Source: Rubrobacter sp. (lineage in GTDB: Bacteria; Actinomycetota; Rubrobacteria; Rubrobacterales; Rubrobacteraceae). Taken from it: 35,167 bases of DNA. The DNA lies in the NCBI GenBank assembly GCA_013697825.1, contig JACCWD010000161.1, positions 1 to 35,167 on the forward strand, given 5' to 3'. Under the pieces are notes generated by a model, which ran no database searches, was not told the DNA's origin, and worked only from the letters and a program-made list of their open reading frames with translations. The position numbers and the translations under genes are program-made. The stretch's first letter is position 1, and every line of letters begins with the position of its first letter. Below, piece by piece: positions 24,193-31,705 of the stretch.

Positions 24193-26409
24193 TCATACCT
24201 CCTCGGGGTCTATCTCGACTTCCACTTCAAAATCTCGGCCCTTCGACAGCCGCCGGACGGCCTCGCCCCCGGCCCGCGCCACACCCTCGCGCGTACCGGA
24301 TCTCAAAACCACGCGCCACCGCGAAGACTTCGAGCCGGGGACCGGTATCGGCTCCGACGCTTCGATGCCATCGCCGAGAGCCGGGAGCGTAGATTTTACC
24401 GCACGCCGCACCGCGTCCCCCCGCCCATGAAACGTGAGCAACGCGAGGTGCGAATACGGCGGATACCCGAGCCGACGAAGCCGGGAAAGCTCGGCGTCGG
24501 CGAACCCCCGGTAATCCTCGCGGAGCGCGGCTTGAAGCGCGTAATGCTCCGGATTCCTCGTCTGCGCGACGAGGAGCGTCCGGGCGGACTCCGCCGCCCC
24601 GTGGAAGACGCGGAACGCCCGCTCCACCGAACCCATCCACCCTCCCGCCAGGAAGGAGTCGGCGTCGGGGATGGCGACGGTGTCCCAGTCGCGCGCGAGA
24701 ACGGGGCGCGCCGTGCCGACGACGACACGGGCGTCGTCGAGTTCGCGCTCGTTCGCAGTCAAAAGCCCGATGTCCACTTCGAGGAGGTCGGAAAGCCGCT
24801 CCCGGACGCGCTCGACGGCCATCCCCGTCGGCGAGACGCGCTTCGAGCCGCACTCCGGGCATTCCGGCTCGAAGCGCGCCCGATGGCCGCACCGGGCGCA
24901 CGTCAAAGCCTTCCCGCGCAAAGAGAAGGGGATGTCGCAGTTCGGACACTTCCGGACGCTCCCGCAATGGAGGCACGAGACGGCGGTCGCGTACCCGAGC
25001 CGATCCACGACGACCCCGACCCTCCCACCACCCTCCACCGCCCCGCGGAACGCGGAGACGACGGTCGAACTCACGTCCGCGCCCGAACCCCGCATGTCCA
25101 CGAGCCGCACCGAAGGCCACCTTTCCGCCCGACGCGCCGGAAGCTCGGAGCCTCCGACGGACGAGAAGAGCCGGAGGGACGGCGTCGGGGAGAGAAAGAG
25201 AACCGGGACACCCTCCATCTCGCCGCGGCGCATCGCGAGTTCGCGGGCGTGAATGGGGAGTCCTTCATAGCCACCGGACTCGGCTCGGTGGGCCTCGTTC
25301 GGCTCGTCGGCGACGCATATCGCCCCGAGTCCCTCCATCGGAACGAGCGCGGCAGCGCGGGCTCCGACGAGGACGTCCACATCCCCGAGGCCCGCCATCC
25401 TCCATATTTCGGCCCGATTCCGCCCGGCTTCGCCGTGATACGCGGCGATGCGCGAGCCTTTCGGGAGGCTCCGGCTCATATGCTCAACGAGGCCGTCCAC
25501 CTTCCGGATCTCCGGCGCGAGGACGAGCATCGTCTTCCCCGCACCGACAACCGCCCGCCCCATCGCCGCGACCGCTTCCGGGATGTCGCGGGAAGGCATG
25601 CGCCACAACGACGACCCGCGCTCCATCGCGGACGAAACACCCCGTTCGATGGCGCGGGGAACCTCCGAAGGCCATTCCCCGCTCGACGTGACGATGGAGG
25701 TCGAGGGCCGGACTTCGAGCCTCACTGCGCCCCGCCCCGCCAGCGAGCGGAGTGTGGCGCGGGAAGCCTCCGACTTCGATAGGAGGTCGGAAACGGGCAT
25801 CTCACCGCCGCCCTCGCGAAGCGTTTCGAACATTTCGCTTTGCCGGTATGCTCTTCCAAAGGCCGGGATCGAGCCGTTCCGAACCGACGCCCATTCCTCC
25901 GTGCGGACGGAGGAGAGGCGCGGAGAAAGTTCGATGCGCTCCCCGACTTCGGCGGCGTTCATCGCCGTCGCGCCAAGGATACGTTTCAGTTCGGCGCGTT
26001 CGACGACTTCACCTTCGCTCCATTTCCATCCGCGCCGGGGGCGTACGACGCGGTATTTATCCGCCTCGATGCCGGGCGGGAGCGCGGCCCGGAGGGCGGC
26101 GGCGGGAGAAACGGCGGACTGTTCGGCGGCCCACTCACACAGCCGGACGACGTTCGCGGTGAGGAAAATCTCATCCGACACGGTGATGAGGCTTTCGGTG
26201 GCTCGTTCGTCCGCTTCCCCGAGTTCGACGACGATGCCGAGGCGGGGGCGGCCCGAGAGGGGGGCGACGACGAGCGAGCCGACCTTCGGGCGGAGGTTCG
26301 GCGGGATCGAATAGCTCAAAGGCGGGAGGGAGCGGGTCGGGATCAAAAAGCAAACCCGCGCCGAACCATTCTCGGCGCGGGTTTGCAGACTGTCTTCCCG
26401 CTCGGGCAA
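24193..26409 (-). CDS. priA: PriA-like primosomal protein N' without helicase ATPase motifs
   Basis: A 738-residue PriA homologue. The N-terminal DNA-binding domain is recognisable (ARVCFLIPTRSLPPLSYSIP at about 17-36; LVVAPLSGRPRLGIVVEL). The eight-Cys zinc region is present (CLHCGSVRKCPNCD, CARCGHRARFEPECPECG, about 475-520), as is the C-terminal part with PPYSHLALLTFHG. The Walker A site (GVTGSGKTE in active PriA) reads WRMPSRDIPEA, and the DEEH box reads ADEPNEAH, so ATP-driven unwinding should be lost. Actinobacterial PriA proteins are known for this, and a structural replisome-loading role is assumed. The TTG start at 26409 has no good ribosome site. The metK terminator hairpin falls within codons about 9-20. 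A TTG near 26348 is the alternative but would remove the first domain strand. Confidence 0.9.
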   Translation of the reverse strand: MPEREDSLQTRAENGSARVCFLIPTRSLPPLSYSIPPNLRPKVGSLVVAPLSGRPRLGIVVELGEADERATESLITVSDEIFLTANVVRLCEWAAEQSAVSPAAALRAALPPGIEADKYRVVRPRRGWKWSEGEVVERAELKRILGATAMNAAEVGERIELSPRLSSVRTEEWASVRNGSIPAFGRAYRQSEMFETLREGGGEMPVSDLLSKSEASRATLRSLAGRGAVRLEVRPSTSIVTSSGEWPSEVPRAIERGVSSAMERGSSLWRMPSRDIPEAVAAMGRAVVGAGKTMLVLAPEIRKVDGLVEHMSRSLPKGSRIAAYHGEAGRNRAEIWRMAGLGDVDVLVGARAAALVPMEGLGAICVADEPNEAHRAESGGYEGLPIHARELAMRRGEMEGVPVLFLSPTPSLRLFSSVGGSELPARRAERWPSVRLVDMRGSGADVSSTVVSAFRGAVEGGGRVGVVVDRLGYATAVSCLHCGSVRKCPNCDIPFSLRGKALTCARCGHRARFEPECPECGSKRVSPTGMAVERVRERLSDLLEVDIGLLTANERELDDARVVVGTARPVLARDWDTVAIPDADSFLAGGWMGSVERAFRVFHGAAESARTLLVAQTRNPEHYALQAALREDYRGFADAELSRLRRLGYPPYSHLALLTFHGRGDAVRRAVKSTLPALGDGIEASEPIPVPGSKSSRWRVVLRSGTREGVARAGGEAVRRLSKGRDFEVEVEIDPEEV
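26345..26385 (-). terminator. Strong intrinsic terminator after metK, inside the priA 5' end
   Basis: A perfect 14-bp stem (26351-26364 with 26372-26385, arms CAAACCCGCGCCGA and complement) and a 7-nt loop are followed on the minus strand by C and TTTTT (26345-26349). It lies 37 nt after the metK stop. It encodes about residues 9-20 of the longest priA frame, so it may attenuate priA-def-fmt expression. Confidence 0.9.
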
Positions 26410-26421
26410 TTCGGGGGGCGG

Positions 26422-27648
26422 CTAAACGCCGGCGGCGCGGCGGAGGTCGTCGGCCCGCGAGGTGTCTTCCCACGTGAAGCCCGGCTCGTTGCGACCGAAG
26501 TGGCCGTATGCGGCGGTGCGCGAGAAAATCGGCTCGCGGAGGTCGAGGTCGCGGATGATCGCGCCGGGCCGGAGGTCGAAATGCTCGTTCACGAGGCGGC
26601 TTATGAGCGCGGGGTCCACGTTCGCCGTCCCGAAGGTGTCCACCATGACGCTCACCGGATGGGCGACACCGATAGCGTACGCGAGCTGGACGGTGCATTT
26701 CCCGGCAAGCCCCGCCGCCACGATGTTCTTCGCGACCCACCGCGCCGCGTAGCACGCCGAACGGTCAACCTTCGTCGAGTCCTTGCCGGAGAACGCTCCG
26801 CCGCCGTGCGGGGCCGCGCCGCCGTAGGTGTCAACGATTATCTTCCGTCCGGTGAGTCCGGCGTCGCCTTGCGGCCCGCCGACGACGAAGCGCCCGGTCG
26901 GGTTCACGAGGATCTCCGCGGTATTCGCGTCGAAGAGATCCTCGGGCATGACGGGCTTTATGACCGTCTCGAAGAGGTCGTCCTTTATGTGCTTCTCCAC
27001 GCCGTCGGCGTGCTGCGCGGAGACGAGGACATTGTCTATGCCGACCGGGACGTCGCCCTCGTAGCGGATCGTGACCTGGCTTTTGCCGTCCGGGCGGAGG
27101 TATTCGAGGTCGCCGTTCTTGCGGACTTCGGCGAGGCGGCGCGTTAGCGAGTGGGCCAATGTGATCGGGAGGGGCATGAGTTCCTCGGTCTCCGAGCAGG
27201 CGTAGCCGAACATCATGCCTTGATCCCCGGCGCCGATCTCGTCGATCGCCTCGTCGGAGTCGAGGGCGTGGTCCACACCCTGCGCGATGTCAGCCGACTG
27301 CGGGTCTATGGTGACGATGACCCCGCACGTCTCCGCGTCGAAGCCGTACTTGGCGCGGGTATAGCCGATGCTCGCGACTTTTTCGCGCACGAGGTTCGGG
27401 ATGTCCACGTACGTCTCGGTCGTCATCTCGCCCGCGACGAGGACGAGTCCGGTCGTCACCAAAGTCTCGCAGGCGACGCGGCTCATCGGATCTTTCGCCA
27501 GCGCGGCGTCGAGGATGGCGTCGGATATTTGGTCGGCTATTTTATCGGGGTGACCTTCGGTCACCGACTCCGAGGTGAAAAGGTGCGAGGTTTTCGTCAT
27601 AGGGTCGTTTGCCGCTCCGAGGGTGGTTTCCGCGGTCTTCTCGGCCAT
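26422..27648 (-). CDS. metK: S-adenosylmethionine synthetase
   Basis: This enzyme makes SAM from methionine and ATP. The 408-residue protein has [20 protein letters not shown] (about 26-45), [16 protein letters not shown] (about 135-150), [20 protein letters not shown] (about 248-267), [16 protein letters not shown] (about 281-296) and [12 protein letters not shown] at the end. Length fits the family (380-410); about 17 extra residues precede the conserved start, so the ATG at 27600 ([10 protein letters not shown]) is a possible alternative. It lies 4 nt after coaBC, and transcription should mostly stop at the hairpin within priA. SAM also serves the methyltransferases in this window. Confidence 0.98.
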   Translation of the reverse strand: MAEKTAETTLGAANDPMTKTSHLFTSESVTEGHPDKIADQISDAILDAALAKDPMSRVACETLVTTGLVLVAGEMTTETYVDIPNLVREKVASIGYTRAKYGFDAETCGVIVTIDPQSADIAQGVDHALDSDEAIDEIGAGDQGMMFGYACSETEELMPLPITLAHSLTRRLAEVRKNGDLEYLRPDGKSQVTIRYEGDVPVGIDNVLVSAQHADGVEKHIKDDLFETVIKPVMPEDLFDANTAEILVNPTGRFVVGGPQGDAGLTGRKIIVDTYGGAAPHGGGAFSGKDSTKVDRSACYAARWVAKNIVAAGLAGKCTVQLAYAIGVAHPVSVMVDTFGTANVDPALISRLVNEHFDLRPGAIIRDLDLREPIFSRTAAYGHFGRNEPGFTWEDTSRADDLRRAAGV

Positions 27649-27652
27649 GTGT

Positions 27653-28747
27653 CTATCGCCTCTCCTTGTCCAAGTTATCCATCTCCTTCAACAAAGCATC
27701 GAGGATAGATCGGGCGACCTCGTCCTTCGAAGCCTGCGGGATGAACTCCACTCCATCCCTCCCGACGACGCATACTTCGTTCTCCTCGGAGTCGAAGCCT
27801 ATCCCGGCCTGCAAGATGTCGTTGCCGACGATGATGTCGGCCCCCTTCTTACGGAGTTTCTCGCGGGCGTCGGGGACTGGATCCCCATGCGTCGCCGCAA
27901 AGCCTACCATAAAGAGGTTTTCGTTTTGCCCCCGCACCGCGCCGAGTATGTCCGACGTCGAAGTCAATTCGAGTGTCATCCGCTCACTCCCACCCCTCCG
28001 AATCTTCTCCTCCACAGGAGAATCCGGCGTGAAATCCGAGACCGCCGCCGCCATGACGAGGATGTCGAAACTCCCGACCCTCCCCATGACCTCCCCCTTC
28101 ATCTCCTCCACATCCTCGACCGGAACCCACCCGACCCCCGGCTCCCGGGCACTTATGTTCGCGGCGATGAGGACGACGCTCGCGCCCATCCGACTCGCCT
28201 GCCGAGCGAGAGCGGCCCCCATCCTCCCGGACGAGCGGTTCCCGATGAACCGCACGCTGTCGATCCGCTCCCGAGTCCCGCCCGCCGTGACGAGAACTTT
28301 CATCCCCGCCATCGGCCCGCCCAGACCCCCGAGAACTGCCGCCACGATTTCGCGCGCCGAAGCCATGCCGGAATCCTCGCCTTCGATGACCTTTATTCCA
28401 TCCCCTCGCAATAATTCGATGTTTTCCTTCACAGCGGGGTGTTTCGATGTCTCCTCGTCGAGGTCCGGGGCGACGAAGACGGGCGCGCCCCCGAAATCGA
28501 AGCCGTCCAAACCATGAGCGAGCCGGGCGAGAACCCCGGCCTCGGCGGGCGCGAAAACGACGGCCTCGGGTTCACGCGAAGGACCTTCGACGACATCGGC
28601 GATCCCGGCGAAAGCCGAAGTCCCGACGAAGAGCCGGGCCTCGGCGCTCAATATGACTTCCACATCGTGGCCGGAGGCGGAGAGTTCGCGGGCGATCTCC
28701 GGGGCGTTCAAAGAGCCGGGGGCCGGGCCGACGAGGATGGGGATCAA
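27653..28747 (-). CDS. coaBC: CoaBC-like protein: intact phosphopantothenoylcysteine synthetase, degenerate decarboxylase domain
   Basis: A two-domain CoA-synthesis protein of 364 residues. The C-terminal half (about 150-364) is a normal Coa[40 protein letters not shown] with its Lys, and IIVGNDIL. It joins phosphopantothenate and cysteine using CTP, which pyrG supplies. The N-terminal half keeps the flavoprotein fold outline ([25 protein letters not shown]). It lacks the active-site His segment, has [11 protein letters not shown] instead of PAMNxxMW, and has no LACGxxGxGR flap, so the FMN decarboxylase (CoaC) step is probably lost. The start is TTG ([10 protein letters not shown]), just after a repeat element. 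A structured leader with a terminator precedes it. Confidence 0.88.
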   Translation of the reverse strand: MIPILVGPAPGSLNAPEIARELSASGHDVEVILSAEARLFVGTSAFAGIADVVEGPSREPEAVVFAPAEAGVLARLAHGLDGFDFGGAPVFVAPDLDEETSKHPAVKENIELLRGDGIKVIEGEDSGMASAREIVAAVLGGLGGPMAGMKVLVTAGGTRERIDSVRFIGNRSSGRMGAALARQASRMGASVVLIAANISAREPGVGWVPVEDVEEMKGEVMGRVGSFDILVMAAAVSDFTPDSPVEEKIRRGGSERMTLELTSTSDILGAVRGQNENLFMVGFAATHGDPVPDAREKLRKKGADIIVGNDILQAGIGFDSEENEVCVVGRDGVEFIPQASKDEVARSILDALLKEMDNLDKERR

Positions 28748-28798
28748 GGTCGCTTCGCTCCGGGGAGTCGGGAGACGGGAGGCGGGAGGCGGGGACAG

Positions 28799-28833
28799 AA
28801 AAAAGCGGCCCCACCGTCCTCGGAGAAGCCGCT
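28799..28833 (-). terminator. Intrinsic terminator in the coaBC leader
   Basis: On the minus strand AGCGGCTTCTCCG pairs with CGGTGGGGCCGCT (one U-U mismatch, two G-U pairs, loop AGGA) and is followed by TTTTTT. It lies about 50 nt before the coaBC start, as in transcription attenuators. Confidence 0.85.
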
Positions 28834-29052
28834 CGTCGATCTCCGTATCGCATGGAATTCAGCCGATCGCCCCCTTTGCCGGAGTGGAGATGTTCGCCCG
28901 GTGGAGACGTGAGGTGCCACCTCTCCACTACGAAGGGCCGCGCCGCTTGAACGCAATTCTTCGCCGGAATTCGGCGGCGTCCCCAAACGGTCTCCGAAAA
29001 GAGAGTCCATGAGGCAAGCCGCCGAATCAATCACCGGGCCTCTCCATCCTCC

Positions 29053-29110
29053 AAAAAGCTGACGGCTGAATGCCGATAGCTGACAGCGCGTTTCGCCGGA
29101 GGCGAAACGC
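29053..29110 (-). terminator. rpoZ 3' hairpins and terminator
   Basis: Just after the rpoZ stop there is a perfect 10-bp hairpin (29088-29110, GCGTTTCGCC / GGCGAAACGC, loop TCC). A second stem follows, GCTGTCAGCT / AGCCGTCAGC with two mismatches (29058-29087), then TTTTT (29053-29057). Together they probably end the mihF-gmk-rpoZ transcript. Confidence 0.75.
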
Positions 29111-29111
29111 T

Positions 29112-29531
29112 TTACGCCGCGCCTTCGTTTCCGGCGCCTTCTTCATCGGAGTCGTCGGAAGGCTCCTCCGGGGCTTCCGGGATCTCGGCGGCTTCGGGGG
29201 CGGTTCCGGGCGAGTCGTTCATGAAGCCGTCGGCTGCGTCGCCAGCGGCGGCCTCGGCGGCGGTTTCCTCTTCGGCGGCCGCTTCCTCGGCTGGCTCGCG
29301 GAAGCCGACTTTGAGCCTGTCTTCGCGAAGCTCCTCGATGGCGATGCTGAGTGGGTGCTGCGAGCGGGTGTGGACTTGCGGCCCCGGGATGCCAAGCGAC
29401 TCGTTGAGGCCGAGGGTCGCGGTGTATTCGTTGATCTGGCGGGCGCGCTTCGCGCTGGCGAGGACGAGGCCGTAACGCGAGTCCACCTTGCCGGAGTCGA
29501 GGATCTCGTCCACTTTGAGTTCGTTGAGCAT
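29112..29531 (-). CDS. rpoZ: RNA polymerase omega subunit with acidic C-terminal extension
   Basis: Omega stabilises the beta' subunit in RNA polymerase. The first about 75 residues are the conserved part: VDEILDSGKVDSRYGLVLASAKRARQINEY (split here as residues 7-36), followed by HPLSIAIEELREDRLKVGF (about 59-77). Typical omega proteins are 70-110 residues. Here about 60 more follow, very rich in Glu, Ala, Asp and Gly, without recognisable structure. An AGGAGG site lies just before the ATG. It follows gmk by 27 nt and is followed by two hairpins. Confidence 0.93.
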   Translation of the reverse strand: MLNELKVDEILDSGKVDSRYGLVLASAKRARQINEYTATLGLNESLGIPGPQVHTRSQHPLSIAIEELREDRLKVGFREPAEEAAAEEETAAEAAAGDAADGFMNDSPGTAPEAAEIPEAPEEPSDDSDEEGAGNEGAA

Positions 29532-29558
29532 GGTTGCCTCCTATTGGCGTGCGTATGT

Positions 29559-30143
29559 TTACTGGCTGCTTATCGGGATGCCGGGGTTTCGGACTATCTC
29601 TTCGACAAGTTTTACCATCGCTGGCCGGGATGTCGCCAAGTCGTCGTTGACTATCTCGAAATCGAACTCGTCTCGCGCCGCGATGGCGGTTCTCGCAGCG
29701 GTCATCCGGCTCCTTATGGCATCTGCCGTCTCCGTCGCCCGGTCTTCGAGACGACGTTGCGTTTCCTCCAAAGACGGCGCCCTCACGAAGACCATCACCG
29801 CGTCGGGGCGGTTCTCGCGCACTTGCCGCGCTCCTTGAAGCTCGATGTCGAGGATGACGCTCCTTCCCGCGTCGAGGAGCTTGTCGGCTTGATCGGCTGG
29901 CGTTCCGTACAAATTACCCGAGTACTCGGCCCATTCGAGGAATTTTCCGGCTTCGATCCACGCTTCGAAAGTCTCGCGTGAGAGGAATACATAATCTCTT
30001 CCGTCCACTTCGCCGGGGCGTGGTTTGCGCGTCGTGGCCGAAACGGAGAAAGAGAGGTTCGGGACTTCATCGAGGGCGGCTTCGATCAAGGTCCCTTTCC
30101 CGGCTCCCGAGGGGCCGGAGACGACGATCAGGCTTCCTCGCAC
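29559..30143 (-). CDS. gmk: Guanylate kinase
   Basis: This enzyme phosphorylates GMP/dGMP to GDP/dGDP. The 194-residue product has the P-loop VVSGPSGAGKGTLIE (7-21), the GMP-binding segments SATTRKPRPGEVDGRDYVF (about 35-53) and FLEWAEYSGNLYGTP (about 67-81). It also has VILDIELQGARQVR, the lid RLEDRATETADAI and the adenine-site FEIVNDDL. The GTG start lies inside the 3' end of mihF (16-nt overlap). mihF-gmk-rpoZ is the standard actinobacterial order. Confidence 0.98.
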   Translation of the reverse strand: MRGSLIVVSGPSGAGKGTLIEAALDEVPNLSFSVSATTRKPRPGEVDGRDYVFLSRETFEAWIEAGKFLEWAEYSGNLYGTPADQADKLLDAGRSVILDIELQGARQVRENRPDAVMVFVRAPSLEETQRRLEDRATETADAIRSRMTAARTAIAARDEFDFEIVNDDLATSRPAMVKLVEEIVRNPGIPISSQ

Positions 30144-30451
30144 CCGAGAACCTTGATGAGGCGATCCCTTTGCCCGTGCGTTAGCCCGTGGAGGGTCTTC
30201 GCCCGGCTGATGCTCGCGTCGCGCATGATTCGTGAGACTTTCACCCTTCCCATCCCCCGCACGGCGAGGAGCATCTCTTCGACCTTCGCGCCTTTGAGTT
30301 CCTCGGAGGGGTACATGAGGAGGTCGTATACGTCGAGGTCGCCGCTTTTGAGGTCGCGCTTCGCGGCGGCGCGGGCGAAACGGACGCGGTTCGCCTCCTC
30401 GAGCGCGGTTCGACGCTCCTGGGATGTCCTGTCTGGAGCCCTCCTCAGCAT
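30128..30451 (-). CDS. mihF: Actinobacterial integration host factor (mIHF)
   Basis: A 107-residue nucleoid protein of the mIHF family, not related to HU/IHF by sequence, that bends and compacts DNA. It has the Arg/Lys-rich N-terminal helix (TALEEANRVRFARAAAKRDL, about 15-34) and the conserved DVYDLLMYPSEELKGAKVEEML. The helix-two-turn-helix VRGMGRVKVSRIMRDASIS (about 64-82) follows, then KTLHGLTHGQRDRLIKVLG. It overlaps gmk by 16 nt. A TATACT -10 box ends only 9 nt before the ATG, so its mRNA should have almost no leader, in line with the absence of a ribosome site. Confidence 0.96.
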   Translation of the reverse strand: MLRRAPDRTSQERRTALEEANRVRFARAAAKRDLKSGDLDVYDLLMYPSEELKGAKVEEMLLAVRGMGRVKVSRIMRDASISRAKTLHGLTHGQRDRLIKVLGCEEA

Positions 30452-30460
30452 CAGTTCGCT

Positions 30461-30489
30461 AGTATATACCGCCCTTCGCCGCCCGTCAT
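30461..30489 (-). promoter_or_regulatory. Promoter of mihF (near-leaderless)
   Basis: The -10 is TATACT (30461-30466) within TATATACT. The -35-like ATGACG (30484-30489) is 17 nt upstream. With a normal -10 to +1 distance transcription would begin at or within about 3 nt of the ATG at 30451. Confidence 0.6.
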
Positions 30490-30800
30490 CCGGGATTCCC
30501 CCGCAAAAGGCCGATCAAAGCCGCGAGGTCGCTCTGCCTGCGGCTCCGCTCCGGGAGCCGGGAGCCGCGTCGCTGCGCGACGCTTCATGAGGTCGTGAGT
30601 CGGGAAAGACAAAGATTCGGAACCCGCGCCGCCAAAGCATCCGGTCGAGTCCGGCGAGGGCCCGTCGAGCGGGGAGGCGAGGGTGTCGAAGGAAAGGGAG
30701 TCGAGAACCATCCCGACTCCCGAAGCGGCCCGAGCGAAGCGAGCGCCCCCCGACTCCCGGTACTTATGGCCGTATGCCTCCTCCGGGCGCGAGGCTCTTT
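30490..30800. other. Non-coding spacer between the methyltransferase and mihF promoter
   Basis: About 310 nt without a credible ORF. It contains a short hairpin (CGTCG-CTGCG-CGACG near 30568-30582) and repeat-family words at 30708-30760, where CCCGACTCCCG and CGAGCGAAGCGAGCG appear in the orientation opposite to 28751-28774. It marks the border between the housekeeping operon and the accessory block. Confidence 0.5.
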
Positions 30801-31625
30801 TCAGCGCCTGACGGCGACGGCTTCGAGGTAGTCGGAGGAGACGACGAGAGTGTCGTCGCCGGATGTGTTCCAGCTTTCGAGAAGGTCTTTGAGGTCTTTG
30901 GCGAGCGCCTCCCTGCCGTCGGGATCGAGGGCGGCGAAAGCCCTCACCGTCGGGCCGTAGTAGTCGCGGAAGTACTCGACGAAGTACTCCGCCGACGGAT
31001 ACCGGAAGACGTAGCTCCGCCGCTTCGCCTCCAGCGAGGAGACTCCCTCGCCGAGAAGCTCCTCGAGCCGCTCCTCGGTCCCCCACAGCGGGGGCGGCTT
31101 TATTCCGGGGGGCGGAGGCACGTGCTTGCCGATGGTGCGGAACATGTCGCCGATGAAACCGTCGGGGGTCCAGTTGGCGAGGCCGATCCTCCCTCCGGAG
31201 CGGCACACCCGGAGGAGTTCATCCGCCGCCTTCTCCTGCCTCGGGCAGAACATCACCCCGAGCGTGGAGAGGACGGCGTCGAAGGAAGCGTCGGGATACG
31301 GCATCTCCTCAGCGTCGCCGACGTCGAAGGTTATCTCCATGCCCTCGGCCTCGGCGCGCTTGCGGGCGTGCTCGATGGACTCGGGGGCGAGGTCCATGCC
31401 GGTGACCTCGCAGAATCGGCGGGCGGCGGAGATGGCGGTGTTGCCGCTGCCGGTCGCAACGTCGAGGACGGTGTCGCCGGAGCGGAGGTCGGCTGCCTCG
31501 CACAGCAACTCGCCGATGATGACGAGGGGGTTGCCGATCCTCGCGTACTCGCCGGAGGTCCATACTTTGTGCATGCGCTCCTTGACGGCGGCTATGTCGG
31601 GCGCGTGTGGTTGTTCGGTGGTCAT
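30801..31625 (-). CDS. Class I SAM-dependent methyltransferase (UbiE/Methyltransf_11 type)
   Basis: A 274-residue soluble methyltransferase. Motif I is VLDVATGSGNTAISAAR (about 52-68), followed by VTGMDLAPESIEHARKRA (acidic ribose-binding Asp), DAEEMPYPDASFDAVLSTLG (motif II, about 101-120) and LLRVCRSGGRIGLANWTPDG (about 136-155). The rest is a helical cap with EYFVEYFRDYYGP. I start at ATG 31625 (MTTEQPHAPD) because GGAGG lies 8 nt before it; an upstream ATG 13 codons earlier lacks one. It is the last gene of the accessory block, 80 nt after the FAD oxidoreductase. The substrate is unknown; a small molecule is likely. Confidence 0.9.
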   Translation of the reverse strand: MTTEQPHAPDIAAVKERMHKVWTSGEYARIGNPLVIIGELLCEAADLRSGDTVLDVATGSGNTAISAARRFCEVTGMDLAPESIEHARKRAEAEGMEITFDVGDAEEMPYPDASFDAVLSTLGVMFCPRQEKAADELLRVCRSGGRIGLANWTPDGFIGDMFRTIGKHVPPPPGIKPPPLWGTEERLEELLGEGVSSLEAKRRSYVFRYPSAEYFVEYFRDYYGPTVRAFAALDPDGREALAKDLKDLLESWNTSGDDTLVVSSDYLEAVAVRR

Positions 31626-31705
31626 GTCGTTTTCCTCCTTGTTTCGGGTTCGGTGGATAAACACACTATTTGAGTTTTGGTCCGGTTCCTCTGACTCTCA
31701 CCTCC

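Larger units (their letters stand above)
28748..29111 (-). promoter_or_regulatory. Structured leader region upstream of coaBC-metK, putative attenuator
   Basis: This 364-nt spacer has no gene. Reading on the minus strand it holds, in order: the rpoZ hairpins (29110-29053); a long stem-loop with a perfect 9-bp base TTCGGCGGC/GCCGCCGAA (29026-28970); and a hairpin GTGGAGA...TCTCCAC enclosing GGTGGCACC (28928-28901). A second TCTCCAC copy (28890-28884) could compete for the same GTGGAGA strand. An intrinsic terminator (28833-28799) and a repeat element (28774-28751) come last. TGGCACC flanked by complementary arms resembles the T-box antiterminator core (UGGNACC), but no specifier loop was identified. 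A cis-acting attenuator is inferred; the ligand is unknown. Confidence 0.5.

Noticed and set aside
25520-25560. GAGKT in PriA as a functional Walker A
   Set aside because: It is immediately followed by MLVLAPEI, which is motif Ia. In active PriA that position is occupied by a non-catalytic (A/R)GKQ. The true Walker A position, about 25 residues earlier, reads WRMPSRD.
28799-29052. SAM-I or SAM-IV riboswitch upstream of metK
   Set aside because: The characteristic conserved cores of these classes (for example the GAUGAR...GGCAACC arrangement of SAM-I) are not seen in the leader.
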